From Psychrobacter sp. LV10R520-6 (GTDB lineage: Bacteria; Pseudomonadota; Gammaproteobacteria; Pseudomonadales; Moraxellaceae): 64,000 bases of DNA. The DNA lies in NCBI RefSeq assembly GCF_900182925.1, contig NZ_LT900024.1, positions 744,001-808,000 on the forward strand. The letters are read 5' to 3'. Positions 1 through 9,420 of the stretch are shown here, in pieces. Position 1 is the first letter of the stretch, and each line of letters starts with the position of its first letter. The translations under genes and the position numbers were made by a program. The notes under the pieces were generated by a model. It searched no databases. It saw only the letters and a list, made by a program, of their open reading frames with translations, and was not told where the DNA came from.

Positions 1-693
1 GATTATAATCAGCAGCTATCAGCGATTTACTAATAAGGCTGTCATTAATAAAGTGATCATTAACTTTTCGCTCTGTGTTTGCTATTGAGTTTGGCATTAG
101 GGTCGCCGTATTATGTTTTTAACAGTGATGAAACGGATTGATTACTATCATTGAGTTTAGCAGTTTTTAAACCCATCACTCAAATTTAAATTGAAGCCCA
201 GTAAAGACTGATACTGAAAATATGATTACTAAAGATATGGCTATTAATAAAGCAGTTATTAAAGACCCCTTACTAAAAAGTCGTCATTAAAAAGCTGTCA
301 TTCAAAAACGGTTACTAAAAAATGCCCTAATAATAGCCTAGCGACTAAAACTTGGCGGCGTTCATGTATACAAACCCACCAGTTAGCCAAACGTGCTTTT
401 CATTCGCCATTCAATACGCTACATTGAATAGTGATTAATGGATTTATCTCCAGACTTAATGCTTAGGCATCACTACTAAAGTACCTTACGATAAATATAG
501 AGTTTTGTTTTAAGTATACGCGACTCTCAACTTAATAGGGGCTATCGTAGGCTGGCGCTTTTAGCCCAGTCAATCGTAACAATTTGCCAAAAACGCTGGG
601 CTAAAGCCACAGCCTACGCCAAAAATTATGATAGTTGAGAGTGGGGTTTTAAGTATATAATTTTGACTCTAGGACGCATGACAAGGACGACAC
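1..693. other. Gene-free left edge with degenerate short repeats and a MITE-like element
   Basis: I see no convincing gene here. Positions 239-325 hold a run of degenerate 13-14 nt units built around the core (A/C)TTA(A/C)TAAA, such as TTATTAAAGA, TTACTAAAAAG and TCATTAAAAAG. Positions 507-659 hold a palindromic element that is listed separately. The rest is AT-rich spacer, and the promoter of the aldehyde dehydrogenase must lie in its last part. Confidence 0.6.
507..659. repeat. MITE-like palindromic element upstream of the aldehyde dehydrogenase
   Basis: Inner arms at 547-569 (GTAGGCTGGCGCTTTTAGCC) and 596-620 (GGCTAAAGCCACAGCCTACG) are imperfect inverted repeats. Outside them ACTCTCAAC (523-531) pairs with GTTGAGAGT (634-642). 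A 12-nt direct repeat, GTTTTAAGTATA, lies outside these at 507-518 and 646-657, like a target-site duplication, although 3-4 nt separate it from the inverted repeats. The inner arms match the element at 42011-42084. Nothing is encoded, so this is probably a non-autonomous mobile element or REP-like repeat. Confidence 0.65.
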
Positions 694-2187
694 ATGACAG
701 CCAATAACGAAATTAATAGTACTCAAAGCAGCAGCAACCAAAGCAGCGACAATCAAACCACGAGCGATGCTGACCATTCGCTTAGTACCATTACCACTAC
801 CGAGCAGCTAAAGGCTCAGTTTTCGCGCTTGCAAGCGCTGAGCCGTACCCAGCCTATAGTTGATTGGGCGACTCGAGAGACTCAATTAGACAATCTAGAA
901 ATGATGCTCAGTGACAATCAAAAAGATATCGCTCAAGCCATCAGCGCGGACTTCGGCTATCGTAGCGAGTCAGAAACCCAGTTTGCAGAACTATTCCCAA
1001 GCTTTGCCGGTATCAGTCACGCTAAAAAGAACGGTAAAAAATGGATGAGAACTCGGCGTGTAGGCACCTCAGCACTTTATATGCCTGCTCATAACGAAAT
1101 TCAGCCGCAGCCACTAGGCGTGATAGGTATTATGGTGCCATGGAACTATCCGCTATATCTAGCGATAGGACCGATGATTGATGCGCTAACGGCGGGCAAT
1201 CGAATTATGATTAAGATGAGCGAGGCTGCGCCCCAATTTGCAGAAGCCTTTGCAGAAGCGGTTGCGCATTACTTTTCACCGGATATGGTGAGTGTGGTGC
1301 TGGGTGAAGTCGATATCGCCGAAGCTTTTAGCAAACTGCCCTTTGACCATTTGCTCTATACCGGCTCTACTGAAGTGGGCAAAAAAATCATGGCTGCTGC
1401 CGCCCCCAACTTAACGCCAGTTACGCTTGAGCTTGGCGGTAAGTCGCCAGTGATTGTACTGGATGATGCCAACCTTGAAGCTGCGGTCAATCGGGTGATG
1501 ATGGGTAAAACGCTTAATGCTGGTCAAACCTGTGTCGCGCCTGATTATGTCCTAATTCAGCGCCAGCATCATCAGCGTTTTATTAGCTTAGCAAAAGAGT
1601 GGATGCAAGAACACTATCCTAATATTGGCGATAACCCAGACTATAGCCATATCATTAACAACCAACAATTTAAGCGAGTACAAGGCTATCTCGACAGCCT
1701 ACCAGCTGAGGGCGTACACCCGCTAACCGATGTTGAGTCTAACGTTGAGACACGTTTGATGCCGCCGCTTATCGTGACGGAACCTGACCCAACCAGTAAG
1801 CTGATGCAAAATGAGATTTTTGCACCAATTGTACCCTTGATGCATTATGAGACTCTGGATGAGGCCATTGACTTTATTAATGCGCGTCCACGGCCATTGG
1901 CGCTATATGTTTTTGGTAAAAATGATCATGACATTGACCAAGTACGTACGCGTACAGTATCAGGCGGTGTCGCTATCAATGAAGTGCTCCTGCATTTGTT
2001 ACAGCATGACCTACCGTTTGGCGGTGTTGGTGATTCCGGCTTTGGCACCTATCACGGTCAAGCAGGTTTTGAGCGCTTAAGTCACATGAAGCCTGTTTTT
2101 GTACAAGCCAAAATTAACGGTATGAATTTGCTCTTGCCGCCTTATGGTGCACTATTTAAAAAAGGCATGGCGCTAATGTTAAAATAA
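694..2187 (+). CDS. Coniferyl-aldehyde-type NAD(P)-dependent aldehyde dehydrogenase
   Basis: This is a 497-residue member of the aldehyde dehydrogenase superfamily, in the group usually named coniferyl aldehyde dehydrogenase. Such enzymes oxidise aromatic or long-chain aldehydes to acids with NAD(P). The general base Glu246 lies in ELGGKSPV and the nucleophile Cys280 in NAGQTCVAP; their 34-residue spacing is the family spacing. PWNYP near residue 150 and the C-terminal PFGGVGDSG motif are present. The first 35 residues are a Ser/Asn/Gln-rich extension of no known role. The C-terminus has a hydrophobic stretch (NLLLPPYGALFKKGMALML) that could act as a membrane anchor, as in fatty-aldehyde dehydrogenases. 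The true substrate cannot be read from sequence. The gene stands alone and ends in a clear hairpin terminator. Confidence 0.9.
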   Translation: MTANNEINSTQSSSNQSSDNQTTSDADHSLSTITTTEQLKAQFSRLQALSRTQPIVDWATRETQLDNLEMMLSDNQKDIAQAISADFGYRSESETQFAELFPSFAGISHAKKNGKKWMRTRRVGTSALYMPAHNEIQPQPLGVIGIMVPWNYPLYLAIGPMIDALTAGNRIMIKMSEAAPQFAEAFAEAVAHYFSPDMVSVVLGEVDIAEAFSKLPFDHLLYTGSTEVGKKIMAAAAPNLTPVTLELGGKSPVIVLDDANLEAAVNRVMMGKTLNAGQTCVAPDYVLIQRQHHQRFISLAKEWMQEHYPNIGDNPDYSHIINNQQFKRVQGYLDSLPAEGVHPLTDVESNVETRLMPPLIVTEPDPTSKLMQNEIFAPIVPLMHYETLDEAIDFINARPRPLALYVFGKNDHDIDQVRTRTVSGGVAINEVLLHLLQHDLPFGGVGDSGFGTYHGQAGFERLSHMKPVFVQAKINGMNLLLPPYGALFKKGMALMLK

Positions 2188-2216
2188 AGCCTGTGGAGTA
2201 ATCCTTTCTTCCCATT

Positions 2217-2252
2217 TAAATAGCGCTTATTATGACAGGCGCTATTTTTTTT
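2217..2252 (+). terminator. Rho-independent terminator of the aldehyde dehydrogenase
   Basis: AAATAGCGC and GCGCTATTT form a stem around a loop of about 12 nt, followed by a run of eight T. It starts about 30 nt after the stop codon. Confidence 0.85.
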
Positions 2253-2525
2253 GATCGCTATTTATCATAAATTGTTATTAAAGTCAGAATTTGTATTTAT
2301 ACACGTACTATCAACTAAAAGTGGTATTTAGTAATTGATAAATAAGTATTTGTTATCAGTCGCATAAATCGCTACACTTCGTAGTAAGGCTAAAGGATAG
2401 CAATGATAAGTTTAAATTAACTGTCTACCATAACTTCTAGTCATAAAATTGGGTAATCGTAGAGTTGAGTGTTAAGAAAACAACCGCCGCAGCTCAATAA
2501 AAAATAACAATAAATAGGATATGCT
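2253..2525. other. Spacer before the betaine-type transporter
   Basis: This is AT-rich spacer with no gene. It must carry the promoter of the transporter operon. I do not recognise an operator in it. The ribosome-binding site AGGAT (2516-2520) lies six bases before the next start codon. Confidence 0.5.
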
Positions 2526-4496
2526 ATGCGCCAATGGATTGCATTAAGCTTACTGTTGATAAGCTCGTTGTTGTTGTCCCTAACCACATCGGCGGCCTCG
2601 ACCACAACATCGGCTTGCGAGAATCCAATTAAGTTTGGCGCGCTAACATGGGAGAGTGGGCAGTTTACAACTGGTGTGCTCAAGTATATCGCTGAGAGCG
2701 GTTATGGCTGTACTGTTGAAGAGGTTCCGGGAGCTGGGCCGGCGTTAGAGACTGCCTTATCGCAAAATGATATTCAAATCATTGGCGAGCAGTGGGTAGG
2801 GCGTTCGCCTATCATGGAGCAAGCCATCAAGGACAATAAAGTGGTGGTGATTGGTGATACGCTTAAAGGCGGTGCCACTCAAGGCTGGTACGTTCCTAAG
2901 TATGTAATGGATGAAAACCCAGGTCTACGCCGCTATCAAGACTTGCCAAAATATGCTGAGCTGTTTAAGGATCCTGAAGACCCAAACAAATCTCGTTTTA
3001 TGAACTGTCCATCAGGCTGGGCGTGTGAGATTTTCAATACGCGCTTGCTCAAGAATACTGGTTTGGACAATACCTTTAATAATGTCCATCCCGGAACCGG
3101 TGCTGCCCTTGATGCTGAGATTGCATCAGCTTTTGAGCAGCGTAAACCCTTATTATTCTATTATTGGCAGCCGACAGGCTTGATTGCCAAATATGATTTT
3201 GCACCCATAGAATTCCCCACTTATGACGAGGCTTGCTGGCAAGACTTACTGCTGGTTAACGGTACCTCAGATTGTATATCTGGCGCTCCAGTATCACCGC
3301 TCAAAATTGCAGTATCGACGCCATTTCTTAAGGCCAATCCTGAGCTATCTGAGGTATTCAAAAAAGTACAATTCACTGCTAAGGAGCTGAATGGCGCTAT
3401 TCTTGAGATGACTGAGAGTAAGCGCAGTGGCGATGAGCAAGCGCTTAATTTTTTGCGTGATAATCCGAATGTCTGGCAAGACTGGTTATCTGAAGACGCG
3501 GCAACCGCTCTTGCTGCCAAACTGGGTATCAGCCTGACAGCAGATGGGGCGGGTAATACCAGCATCAATTCACCGCTTAATACGGTCACACCGTCTGACA
3601 ATATCTTAGGTCTGTCATCAAACTTTCCCTCGTGGTCGCTTGAAACCCCTCTTAATGAGTCATTGGCCAGTGTAGTAAAAAATTATGGTGATGTTTTTCG
3701 CAGTATTAGTACCGTCGCCTTGAAGTATTTGCTGCTGCCCATTGAACGGTTTTTAACCTTTGTTCCACCGTGGCCAATCATTGCCTTAGTAACCGTGTTA
3801 GCTTGGTTTGGGGTGCGTAAGATATGGTTTGCACTGGCTTGTGGTGCCGGACTGTTTTTGATTGGCGCATTTGGACTATGGGGCGCATTGATTGAAACTC
3901 TAGCGCTATTGATGGTATCGGTCTTAGTGACCGTGGTCATTGGTATTCCCATTGGTATTGCCATGTCGGGCAGCAGATTGCTACGCAAAGTTATTACACC
4001 GATACTCGATGTGATGCAGACTATGCCGGGCTTTGTATACTTGATACCGGTGCTGATGCTATTCGGCATTGGTAAAGTGCCGGCGCTGTTTGCCACTGTT
4101 ATTTATGCCCTGCCGCCACTCATTCGTTTGACGACATTAGGTATTACCCAAGTGAATCATGAGATGATTGAGGCCGGACGCTCATTCGGCAGTACTCATT
4201 GGCAATTGCTGATTTGGATTAAGCTACCGCAAGCGCTACCAAGTATTATGGCGGGTATTAATCAAGCGGTAATGATGTCGCTGTCGATGGTGGTCTTAGC
4301 CTCTATGATCGGTGCACCAGGTCTTGGTGAGGATGTTCTACAATCTATTCAAACCCTAAATATCGGTCAAGGCTTACAAGCAGGTACCGCTATCGTCATT
4401 GTAGCGATTATTATTGACCGTATTACCCAAGCTTTCGGACAAGGTAAACGCGCACGCCAAAAAACCATTAAGGCAGGTAGGAGACAGATTGGTTAA
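2526..4496 (+). CDS. Glycine betaine/proline-type ABC transporter, fused binding protein and permease
   Basis: The 656-residue protein fuses two parts of an osmoprotectant importer. Residues 1-23 are a Sec signal peptide ending at TSAAS. Residues about 28-340 match the OpuAC/ProX substrate-binding family (NPIKFGALTWESGQ, GEQWVGRSP, GATQGWYVP). After a linker, residues about 400-640 are a ProW-type permease with several membrane segments and a permease EAA-type region near EAGRSFGSTHWQLL. Uptake of a quaternary amine or proline across the inner membrane is likely, but the exact ligand is not shown by sequence. The ATPase follows 82 nt downstream. Fusions of this kind are known in the OpuA family, usually with the binding domain at the C-terminus; here it is N-terminal. 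A good AGGAT ribosome site supports the start. Confidence 0.88.
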   Translation: MRQWIALSLLLISSLLLSLTTSAASTTTSACENPIKFGALTWESGQFTTGVLKYIAESGYGCTVEEVPGAGPALETALSQNDIQIIGEQWVGRSPIMEQAIKDNKVVVIGDTLKGGATQGWYVPKYVMDENPGLRRYQDLPKYAELFKDPEDPNKSRFMNCPSGWACEIFNTRLLKNTGLDNTFNNVHPGTGAALDAEIASAFEQRKPLLFYYWQPTGLIAKYDFAPIEFPTYDEACWQDLLLVNGTSDCISGAPVSPLKIAVSTPFLKANPELSEVFKKVQFTAKELNGAILEMTESKRSGDEQALNFLRDNPNVWQDWLSEDAATALAAKLGISLTADGAGNTSINSPLNTVTPSDNILGLSSNFPSWSLETPLNESLASVVKNYGDVFRSISTVALKYLLLPIERFLTFVPPWPIIALVTVLAWFGVRKIWFALACGAGLFLIGAFGLWGALIETLALLMVSVLVTVVIGIPIGIAMSGSRLLRKVITPILDVMQTMPGFVYLIPVLMLFGIGKVPALFATVIYALPPLIRLTTLGITQVNHEMIEAGRSFGSTHWQLLIWIKLPQALPSIMAGINQAVMMSLSMVVLASMIGAPGLGEDVLQSIQTLNIGQGLQAGTAIVIVAIIIDRITQAFGQGKRARQKTIKAGRRQIG

Positions 4497-4578
4497 AGAG
4501 CGGTCTAGAGTCTCACAAACCACTTACTGTAAAAACCAATCACTATAAAATCGCTGCTAAAAAACAACGAGAATAATA

Positions 4579-5511
4579 ATGAATCATATCCAGCTAGAGA
4601 ATATCAGTAAAATTTACAATGCCAATGCGACCCAAGCACAGTCCGCGCTAGCATTATTGGCCGAAGGTATGGACAGCATTGCGGTCAAAGAAAAAACAGG
4701 TTACTCGGTAGGGCTTTATGATATTAATTTAGCGATTAGAGCTGGCGAGCTACATTGTATTATGGGGCTGTCAGGTTCGGGGAAGTCGACCCTAATAAGA
4801 CATATTAATCGTTTAATTGATCCCACTAGTGGCAAAATATGGGTCGATACTGGTGTTAATTTAAACAGCAATTCAAATAACATCTCGCAACCTGCTTTAT
4901 CAACCTCAACAGCGGCCGTTAACAATATAGAAAAAATGGCAACGGAGAACGCTTCCTCATCGTCAGCTATCAATATATTAGAGCTCGATGATAAGGCGTT
5001 ACAAGGGTATCGCCAGCAAACAGCCAGTATGGTGTTTCAACATTTTGGTTTAGTACCGCATATGACGGTCATACAAAACGTTGCTTACGGTCTGCGCGTA
5101 CGTAAAATGAGTACTGCCGAGCGCCATGAAATCGCACGGCATTGGTTGAATGAAGTCGGTCTGCCTAACTTAGAGAACAGCTATCCTGATGAATTATCAG
5201 GTGGTATGCAACAGCGCGTGGGATTAGCAAGAGCGTTAGCAACTGACACGCCTATTTTGCTCATGGATGAAGCGTTTTCTGCCCTTGATCCGCTAATTCG
5301 CGCCCAATTACAAGATCAGCTGCTTGAGCTACAAGCGCGTCTTAATAAGACCATTGTGTTTATCACTCATGATATTGATGAAGCAGTCAAAGTTGGCCAG
5401 CGTATAAGCATCTTAAATGGCGGACGTTTGGTGCAAACCGGTACCCTAAGCGATTTACGTCATAATCCGACAGATGATTACGTAGCGGAGTTTATAAGTG
5501 CTAAGACATAA
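4579..5511 (+). CDS. Betaine/proline-type ABC transporter ATP-binding protein (ProV-like)
   Basis: This 310-residue ATPase should power the fused transporter just upstream. Walker A is GLSGSGKST (residues 63-71), the Q-loop is at Gln154, the signature LSGGMQQ starts at 206, and Walker B ends in Asp230-Glu231. The N-terminal helix with TGYSVGL matches ProV/OpuAA proteins. Two oddities are visible. Residues about 93-135, between Walker A and the Q-loop, are a Ser/Asn/Thr-rich insertion. The protein also ends soon after the ATPase domain, without the tandem CBS domains that sense ionic strength in OpuA. Regulation may therefore differ from OpuA. Confidence 0.9.
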   Translation: MNHIQLENISKIYNANATQAQSALALLAEGMDSIAVKEKTGYSVGLYDINLAIRAGELHCIMGLSGSGKSTLIRHINRLIDPTSGKIWVDTGVNLNSNSNNISQPALSTSTAAVNNIEKMATENASSSSAINILELDDKALQGYRQQTASMVFQHFGLVPHMTVIQNVAYGLRVRKMSTAERHEIARHWLNEVGLPNLENSYPDELSGGMQQRVGLARALATDTPILLMDEAFSALDPLIRAQLQDQLLELQARLNKTIVFITHDIDEAVKVGQRISILNGGRLVQTGTLSDLRHNPTDDYVAEFISAKT

Positions 5512-5598
5512 AGCATTTAATTTTCTACATTTATCTCCATATAACAGTCAAGCAATTAGGCTACGCACCACTAGTGAAGTTGGTTAAACCGGCGAAAC

Positions 5599-5630
5599 CG
5601 TATTTGTATAATAGCTATTATACAAATACG
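5599..5630. promoter_or_regulatory. Perfect 32-bp palindrome between the ABC ATPase gene and its terminator
   Basis: CGTATTTGTATAATAG is followed directly by its exact reverse complement, giving a 32-bp palindrome with no loop. It lies 88 nt after the ATPase stop and 11 nt before a separate terminator. It lacks a T-run and its stem is AT-rich, so an operator or a binding site for a dimeric protein fits better than a terminator. The partner is unknown. Confidence 0.6.
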
Positions 5631-5641
5631 ATCTAATTTGC

Positions 5642-5679
5642 AAAAAAGACGTTAAGGAATCCTTAGCGTCTTTTTTTAT
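5642..5679 (+). terminator. Terminator of the betaine-type transporter operon
   Basis: AGACGTTAAGG pairs with CCTTAGCGTCT (10 of 11), flanked by A-rich sequence on the left and seven T on the right. Confidence 0.8.
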
Positions 5680-5917
5680 AACTTATGTGATGTAAACAGG
5701 GTTGTAGATAATCTTATTAATCGTAGTAGTTTTGCTGTTATAGCGTGTGAACTCAGAAAAACACCCTAAATTTCGTTATACTCAATAGCTTATTAATAGT
5801 TCATTGTTCATCTATACACAATATTATTAACCGCGTTTAGTAACACTCGCCCCCATATTTTGTCGCTCAATTGATTGAGCGGTGTTCATTTCTTATTTTT
5901 GCGTTTAAGGCTGTAAC
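5680..5917. other. Spacer upstream of pncB
   Basis: This is AT-rich, with no gene. Together with 5512-5598 it makes about 400 nt free of coding sequence. The pncB promoter must lie here. No known NAD-repressor operator was recognised. Confidence 0.4.
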
Positions 5918-7177
5918 ATGACCGTTACCCATGCACCTATTATTACCTCATTACTTGATAACGATTTGTATAAATTTACTATGCTACAAGCCATGCTGCA
6001 TCAGTTTCCGCAGACTCATGGTGTGTATCGTTTTCGCTGTCGCAATAACAAGGATGCTACTTACCCGCTTGCCGATATTAAGGACGCTTTAGAGCAGCAA
6101 TTAGACAGCTTATGTGAACTGCGTTTTTTGCCAGATGAGCTAGATTACTTGCGTGGCTTGCGTTTTATGCGCTCAGATTTTGTTGATTATCTGGAATTAT
6201 TCAAATTTAAGCGTCGCTTTATTACGGTCAGTACTGATGTTCAAGGTCGCTTGTCTATTGACATCGAAGGCCCGATGATTCAAGCGATGTTTTTTGAAGT
6301 GTTTGTATTGGCTATCGTCAATGAGTTGTATTTTAAAGCTTTCCCAGACCCCAGTGTTATTGAAGAAGGGCAGCGACGACTGGATGAGAAGGTGGCATTG
6401 TTGCATAGCTATTCTCAGCAACAAAAGGCCGAGCAGCAGGCGACTCAGAAGCACAAGACCAATGCACCGCCCTTTATTGTCGCTGATTTTGGTACGCGAC
6501 GCCGTTTTAGTAAGGTCTGGCAGGCGCATGTAGTGGCTACGTTACATAATGCTGAGCCCAATATTGTTAGTGGGACCTCCAACGTTCTGCTTGCCAAAAC
6601 GCTAGGAATGACCCCGATAGGAACCATGGCACATGAGTTTATGCAGGCTTTTCAGGCATTAGATGTGCGTTTACGCGACTCCCAAAAAGCGGCCCTTGAA
6701 GCTTGGGTGCATGAATATCGAGGTGATTTAGGTATTGCCTTGACTGACGTAGTGGGAATGGATGCGTTCTTACGTGATTTTGATTTGTATTTTGCCAAGC
6801 TGTTCGATGGTTTGCGTCATGATAGCGGCGACCCTTATATTTGGGGTGATAAAGCCATTGCCCATTATCAAAAATTAAAAATAGACCCGAAGACTAAGAT
6901 ATTAACCTTTAGTGACGGTTTAGACTTGAATAAAGCCTGGGATTTGCATCAATACTTTAAAGACCGTATCAAGACCAGCTTTGGTATTGGTACCAATCTG
7001 ACCAATGATATGGGCTTGACTCCGCTTAATATCGTTCTTAAATTGGTCGAGTGCAATGGCCAGCCAGTTGCTAAGCTATCTGATAGCCCGGGCAAAACCA
7101 TGATTAATAACGATACCTATTTGGCTTATTTGCGCCAAGTATTTGACGTTGATGAACCTAAACCTGAATCTGAATAA
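5918..7177 (+). CDS. pncB: Nicotinate phosphoribosyltransferase
   Basis: PncB joins nicotinate and phosphoribosyl pyrophosphate to give nicotinate mononucleotide, using ATP, in the NAD salvage pathway of the cytoplasm. The 419-residue length fits the family. Motifs include the N-terminal [22 protein letters not shown] near residue 190, [10 protein letters not shown] and the conserved [10 protein letters not shown], whose His is the phosphorylated residue in the family, plus LRHDSGDP and SDGLDLNKA. Residues about 155-185 are a Gln/Lys-rich insertion. The stop lies only ten bases from the convergent xseB stop, with no hairpin between them. Confidence 0.96.
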   Translation: MTVTHAPIITSLLDNDLYKFTMLQAMLHQFPQTHGVYRFRCRNNKDATYPLADIKDALEQQLDSLCELRFLPDELDYLRGLRFMRSDFVDYLELFKFKRRFITVSTDVQGRLSIDIEGPMIQAMFFEVFVLAIVNELYFKAFPDPSVIEEGQRRLDEKVALLHSYSQQQKAEQQATQKHKTNAPPFIVADFGTRRRFSKVWQAHVVATLHNAEPNIVSGTSNVLLAKTLGMTPIGTMAHEFMQAFQALDVRLRDSQKAALEAWVHEYRGDLGIALTDVVGMDAFLRDFDLYFAKLFDGLRHDSGDPYIWGDKAIAHYQKLKIDPKTKILTFSDGLDLNKAWDLHQYFKDRIKTSFGIGTNLTNDMGLTPLNIVLKLVECNGQPVAKLSDSPGKTMINNDTYLAYLRQVFDVDEPKPESE

Positions 7178-7187
7178 AAACCAAACG

Positions 7188-7445
7188 TTAACTAGCGTTG
7201 CTGTCTTCGATAATGGTGCTATCTTCTTCGGCAAAGGCAGCATCTAAGGCACGTTGAACCGCATTGATACGAGTTTCGCAGACTCGATAAGCGGTGATTG
7301 ATTCTTCAACGGTAGTCATCAAGTTGTCGATATCAGGTTCGTCTTGTTGCTGTAATTCGGCGGCATTGGTTTTTAGAATGTCGTAGGCTGCCTTAAAGGT
7401 TTTTGGGGCAGCTTTTTTGCGTTTACGAGTAGAGGCAGTGCTCAT
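7188..7445 (-). CDS. xseB: Exodeoxyribonuclease VII small subunit
   Basis: This 85-residue protein matches XseB, the small subunit of the nuclease that degrades single-stranded DNA and acts in mismatch repair and recombination. FKAAYDILKTNAAELQQQ and the Glu/Asp-rich helices are typical. A basic N-terminal tail (RKRKKAAPK) precedes the domain. xseB lies downstream of xseA on the same strand, separated by 257 nt that contain a palindromic repeat, which is unusually loose for this pair. AGGAAC upstream supports the start. Confidence 0.85.
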   Translation of the reverse strand: MSTASTRKRKKAAPKTFKAAYDILKTNAAELQQQDEPDIDNLMTTVEESITAYRVCETRINAVQRALDAAFAEEDSTIIEDSNAS

Positions 7446-7559
7446 AATAGTTCCTAAGGTTTTAGAGTAATAAACAATAAAGTATGAAAAAAATAGCTAG
7501 ATAAGGATGTGTTATTAATTTGGCAAATTATCAATTGCTGCGGTCTCAAGATTAATGCT

Positions 7560-7722
7560 TTTAATATAGTTAATCTAATTTGGAAACGGTACCGTGCTAC
7601 TGGGATGCTATTGTAACAAACGTTTTGCAGCCTCTGTCACGCTGGCGAACAGCACGCAAGAAAAAATGATACCAGTAGCGCGTTGCTATAAGAGTATCTC
7701 TTTTATTTTGAATCGACTATAT
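7560..7722 (+). repeat. Palindromic intergenic repeat, copy A
   Basis: This shares the core TTTTGCAGCCTCTGTC, then GGCGAA, CAGCACGC and the tail TATCTCTTTTATTT...GACTATA with the copy at 9421-9574, in the same orientation. GTGCTACTGGGATGCT on the left pairs imperfectly with ATGATACCAGTAGCGC on the right, so it can fold. It lies between xseA and xseB and overlaps the last codons of xseA. It is a MITE/REP-like element with no coding capacity. Confidence 0.75.
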
Positions 7723-9253
7723 CAGCGCTTTCAATATCAGTACTCTTAACATCCAAAACCCGCGCCGTTGCTTTACCATCTTTTAAGATAATATGAATGG
7801 TCTGCTCAGGGTGGAGCTGGTCGCTACTTGTCAGTATCTTTCTACCTTTCTCATCAGTAAGCATAGTATAGCCTTGCTTGAGCACGTGCGTTGGCCGATG
7901 TAATAGCACGATATCACGTAGGTGCTCACTATTACGCTGCGCATGAATGACCTGCTGTTGGGCGTTCTGCATGGTGGTTTTTTGATAGCTGTCACACTCA
8001 ACATGCGCGCTTGCCAATTGCTGGTAAGCCGCTGTTTTCGTTTGCGATTGCCATTCAGTGGTCAGTCTTGCTGCTTGCTTGACCTGCCGCTGCGCACTTT
8101 GTTGAATACTACGCCAAGCAAAATCACTGTCTTTTCGCATGGCCGTCAGCCGACCAATAGTTTGCGATTGTATTTGACTTAGTTGCCGCGCCGTTTGCGG
8201 CTCAACCAGAGTCAGTTGACGCTGGGCTGACTGTTTGATTTGCGCTTGATAATGGAGCACTTGAGTAACCAGCTGCGCTAAATGGGCACCAATCGCAGCA
8301 ATTACTTTCGAGGGTGTATCAAAGCTACTGTGCGCTACCTCATCTAAAATAACCTTATCACGCTCATGACCAATACCTACCCACACGGGGACAGGCTGCT
8401 CGGCGACTAAGGCTGCCAGCTCATAATCATTCAGATAGGCAAGATCACCCACTGCACCGCCGCCGCGAATAATAACCAGTAAATCTGGCAGACGCTGATA
8501 AGTGGCGTAGAACTGTTGCTGGGCGCTGACAATCGCTTGGCGTATTTCGGCTGGCGCGTGATTACCCTGAAAGGTAGCGTTATGGTAATGAAATTGACAG
8601 GCACCCGCTGTCGCCAATCTATCCGCATCGGCTTGAAAGTCGCCCAATCCTGCGGCCTTTTCAGGGGCGATGACGATAACGTGTTCGATATCAAATGGGG
8701 CTGGCAGTTGCTGATTCAGGTTTATCAACCCTTCGCCAGTCAAACGATCTACCATCTCGGCATATTGCCGCGCCAAATCGCCTAAGGTATAACTGGGGTC
8801 TATATCTTCGATCGTTAACGAAAAGCCATATTGCGCATGAAAGCCTGCGGATACTTTGAGCAGAACGGTCAAATCACGACTGAGTGCCATACCCGTTGCG
8901 CGCTCAAACTTTGCCAATACTCGGGCGGCTTTAAAGCGCCAGAGATTGCCTCGGCAGCTAGCGACCACTTTACCATCATCGTCCTTTTCAGCCAATTCAA
9001 AGTAATAATGTCCGCCTTTGCTAGACAAGTTACGAATCTCAGCTTTGACCCAAACGCGGTGATCAAAGGTCTGTTTGATGACCATCCCAACCGCCGCCAA
9101 GTAATCACTGAGCCGCAAAACGGTATCTTCAAGGTTTTCTTCGAGACTGCCTTCTCGCTCAGCAAGCTCGGCTTCGAGGGTCGTTAAGTCTTTGGCAGGG
9201 GCTAATGTCTTGGCTTGTTTAGCATTGATCTGTGCCAGATTGGGTTTACGCAT
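7703..9253 (-). CDS. xseA: Exodeoxyribonuclease VII large subunit
   Basis: XseA is the catalytic subunit of exonuclease VII, which cuts single-stranded DNA from both ends. An OB-fold lies at residues about 48-145 (VWVKAEIRNLSSKGGHYYFE). The catalytic region has VIAPEKAAGLGDF, the conserved DLLVIIRGGG and VGIGHERDKVILDEVA. A long Gln-rich helical stretch (about 330-455) forms the coiled-coil that binds XseB. The 516-residue length is slightly longer than E. coli XseA. Copies of the same palindromic repeat lie on both sides of the gene. No strong ribosome site precedes the start. Confidence 0.95.
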   Translation of the reverse strand: MRKPNLAQINAKQAKTLAPAKDLTTLEAELAEREGSLEENLEDTVLRLSDYLAAVGMVIKQTFDHRVWVKAEIRNLSSKGGHYYFELAEKDDDGKVVASCRGNLWRFKAARVLAKFERATGMALSRDLTVLLKVSAGFHAQYGFSLTIEDIDPSYTLGDLARQYAEMVDRLTGEGLINLNQQLPAPFDIEHVIVIAPEKAAGLGDFQADADRLATAGACQFHYHNATFQGNHAPAEIRQAIVSAQQQFYATYQRLPDLLVIIRGGGAVGDLAYLNDYELAALVAEQPVPVWVGIGHERDKVILDEVAHSSFDTPSKVIAAIGAHLAQLVTQVLHYQAQIKQSAQRQLTLVEPQTARQLSQIQSQTIGRLTAMRKDSDFAWRSIQQSAQRQVKQAARLTTEWQSQTKTAAYQQLASAHVECDSYQKTTMQNAQQQVIHAQRNSEHLRDIVLLHRPTHVLKQGYTMLTDEKGRKILTSSDQLHPEQTIHIILKDGKATARVLDVKSTDIESADIVDSK

Positions 9254-9420
9254 AATATCAGACCGATTATAGATAATAGGTGTGGTTAAGAGTTTAGCCT
9301 AAAAGAAGGCTGGCAAACAGAGTATATATAAAAAGAAAGCCAATAAGCGTACGATTAAGATGTTGGCTTTATCGCATACTTATTGGCTAGAGGCTGTTTT
9401 TTTATTTAACAGCTAAATTA

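Noticed and set aside
2441..2683. Open frame of 80 codons on the minus strand
   Set aside because: It overlaps the signal peptide region of the fused transporter and looks like a chance frame.
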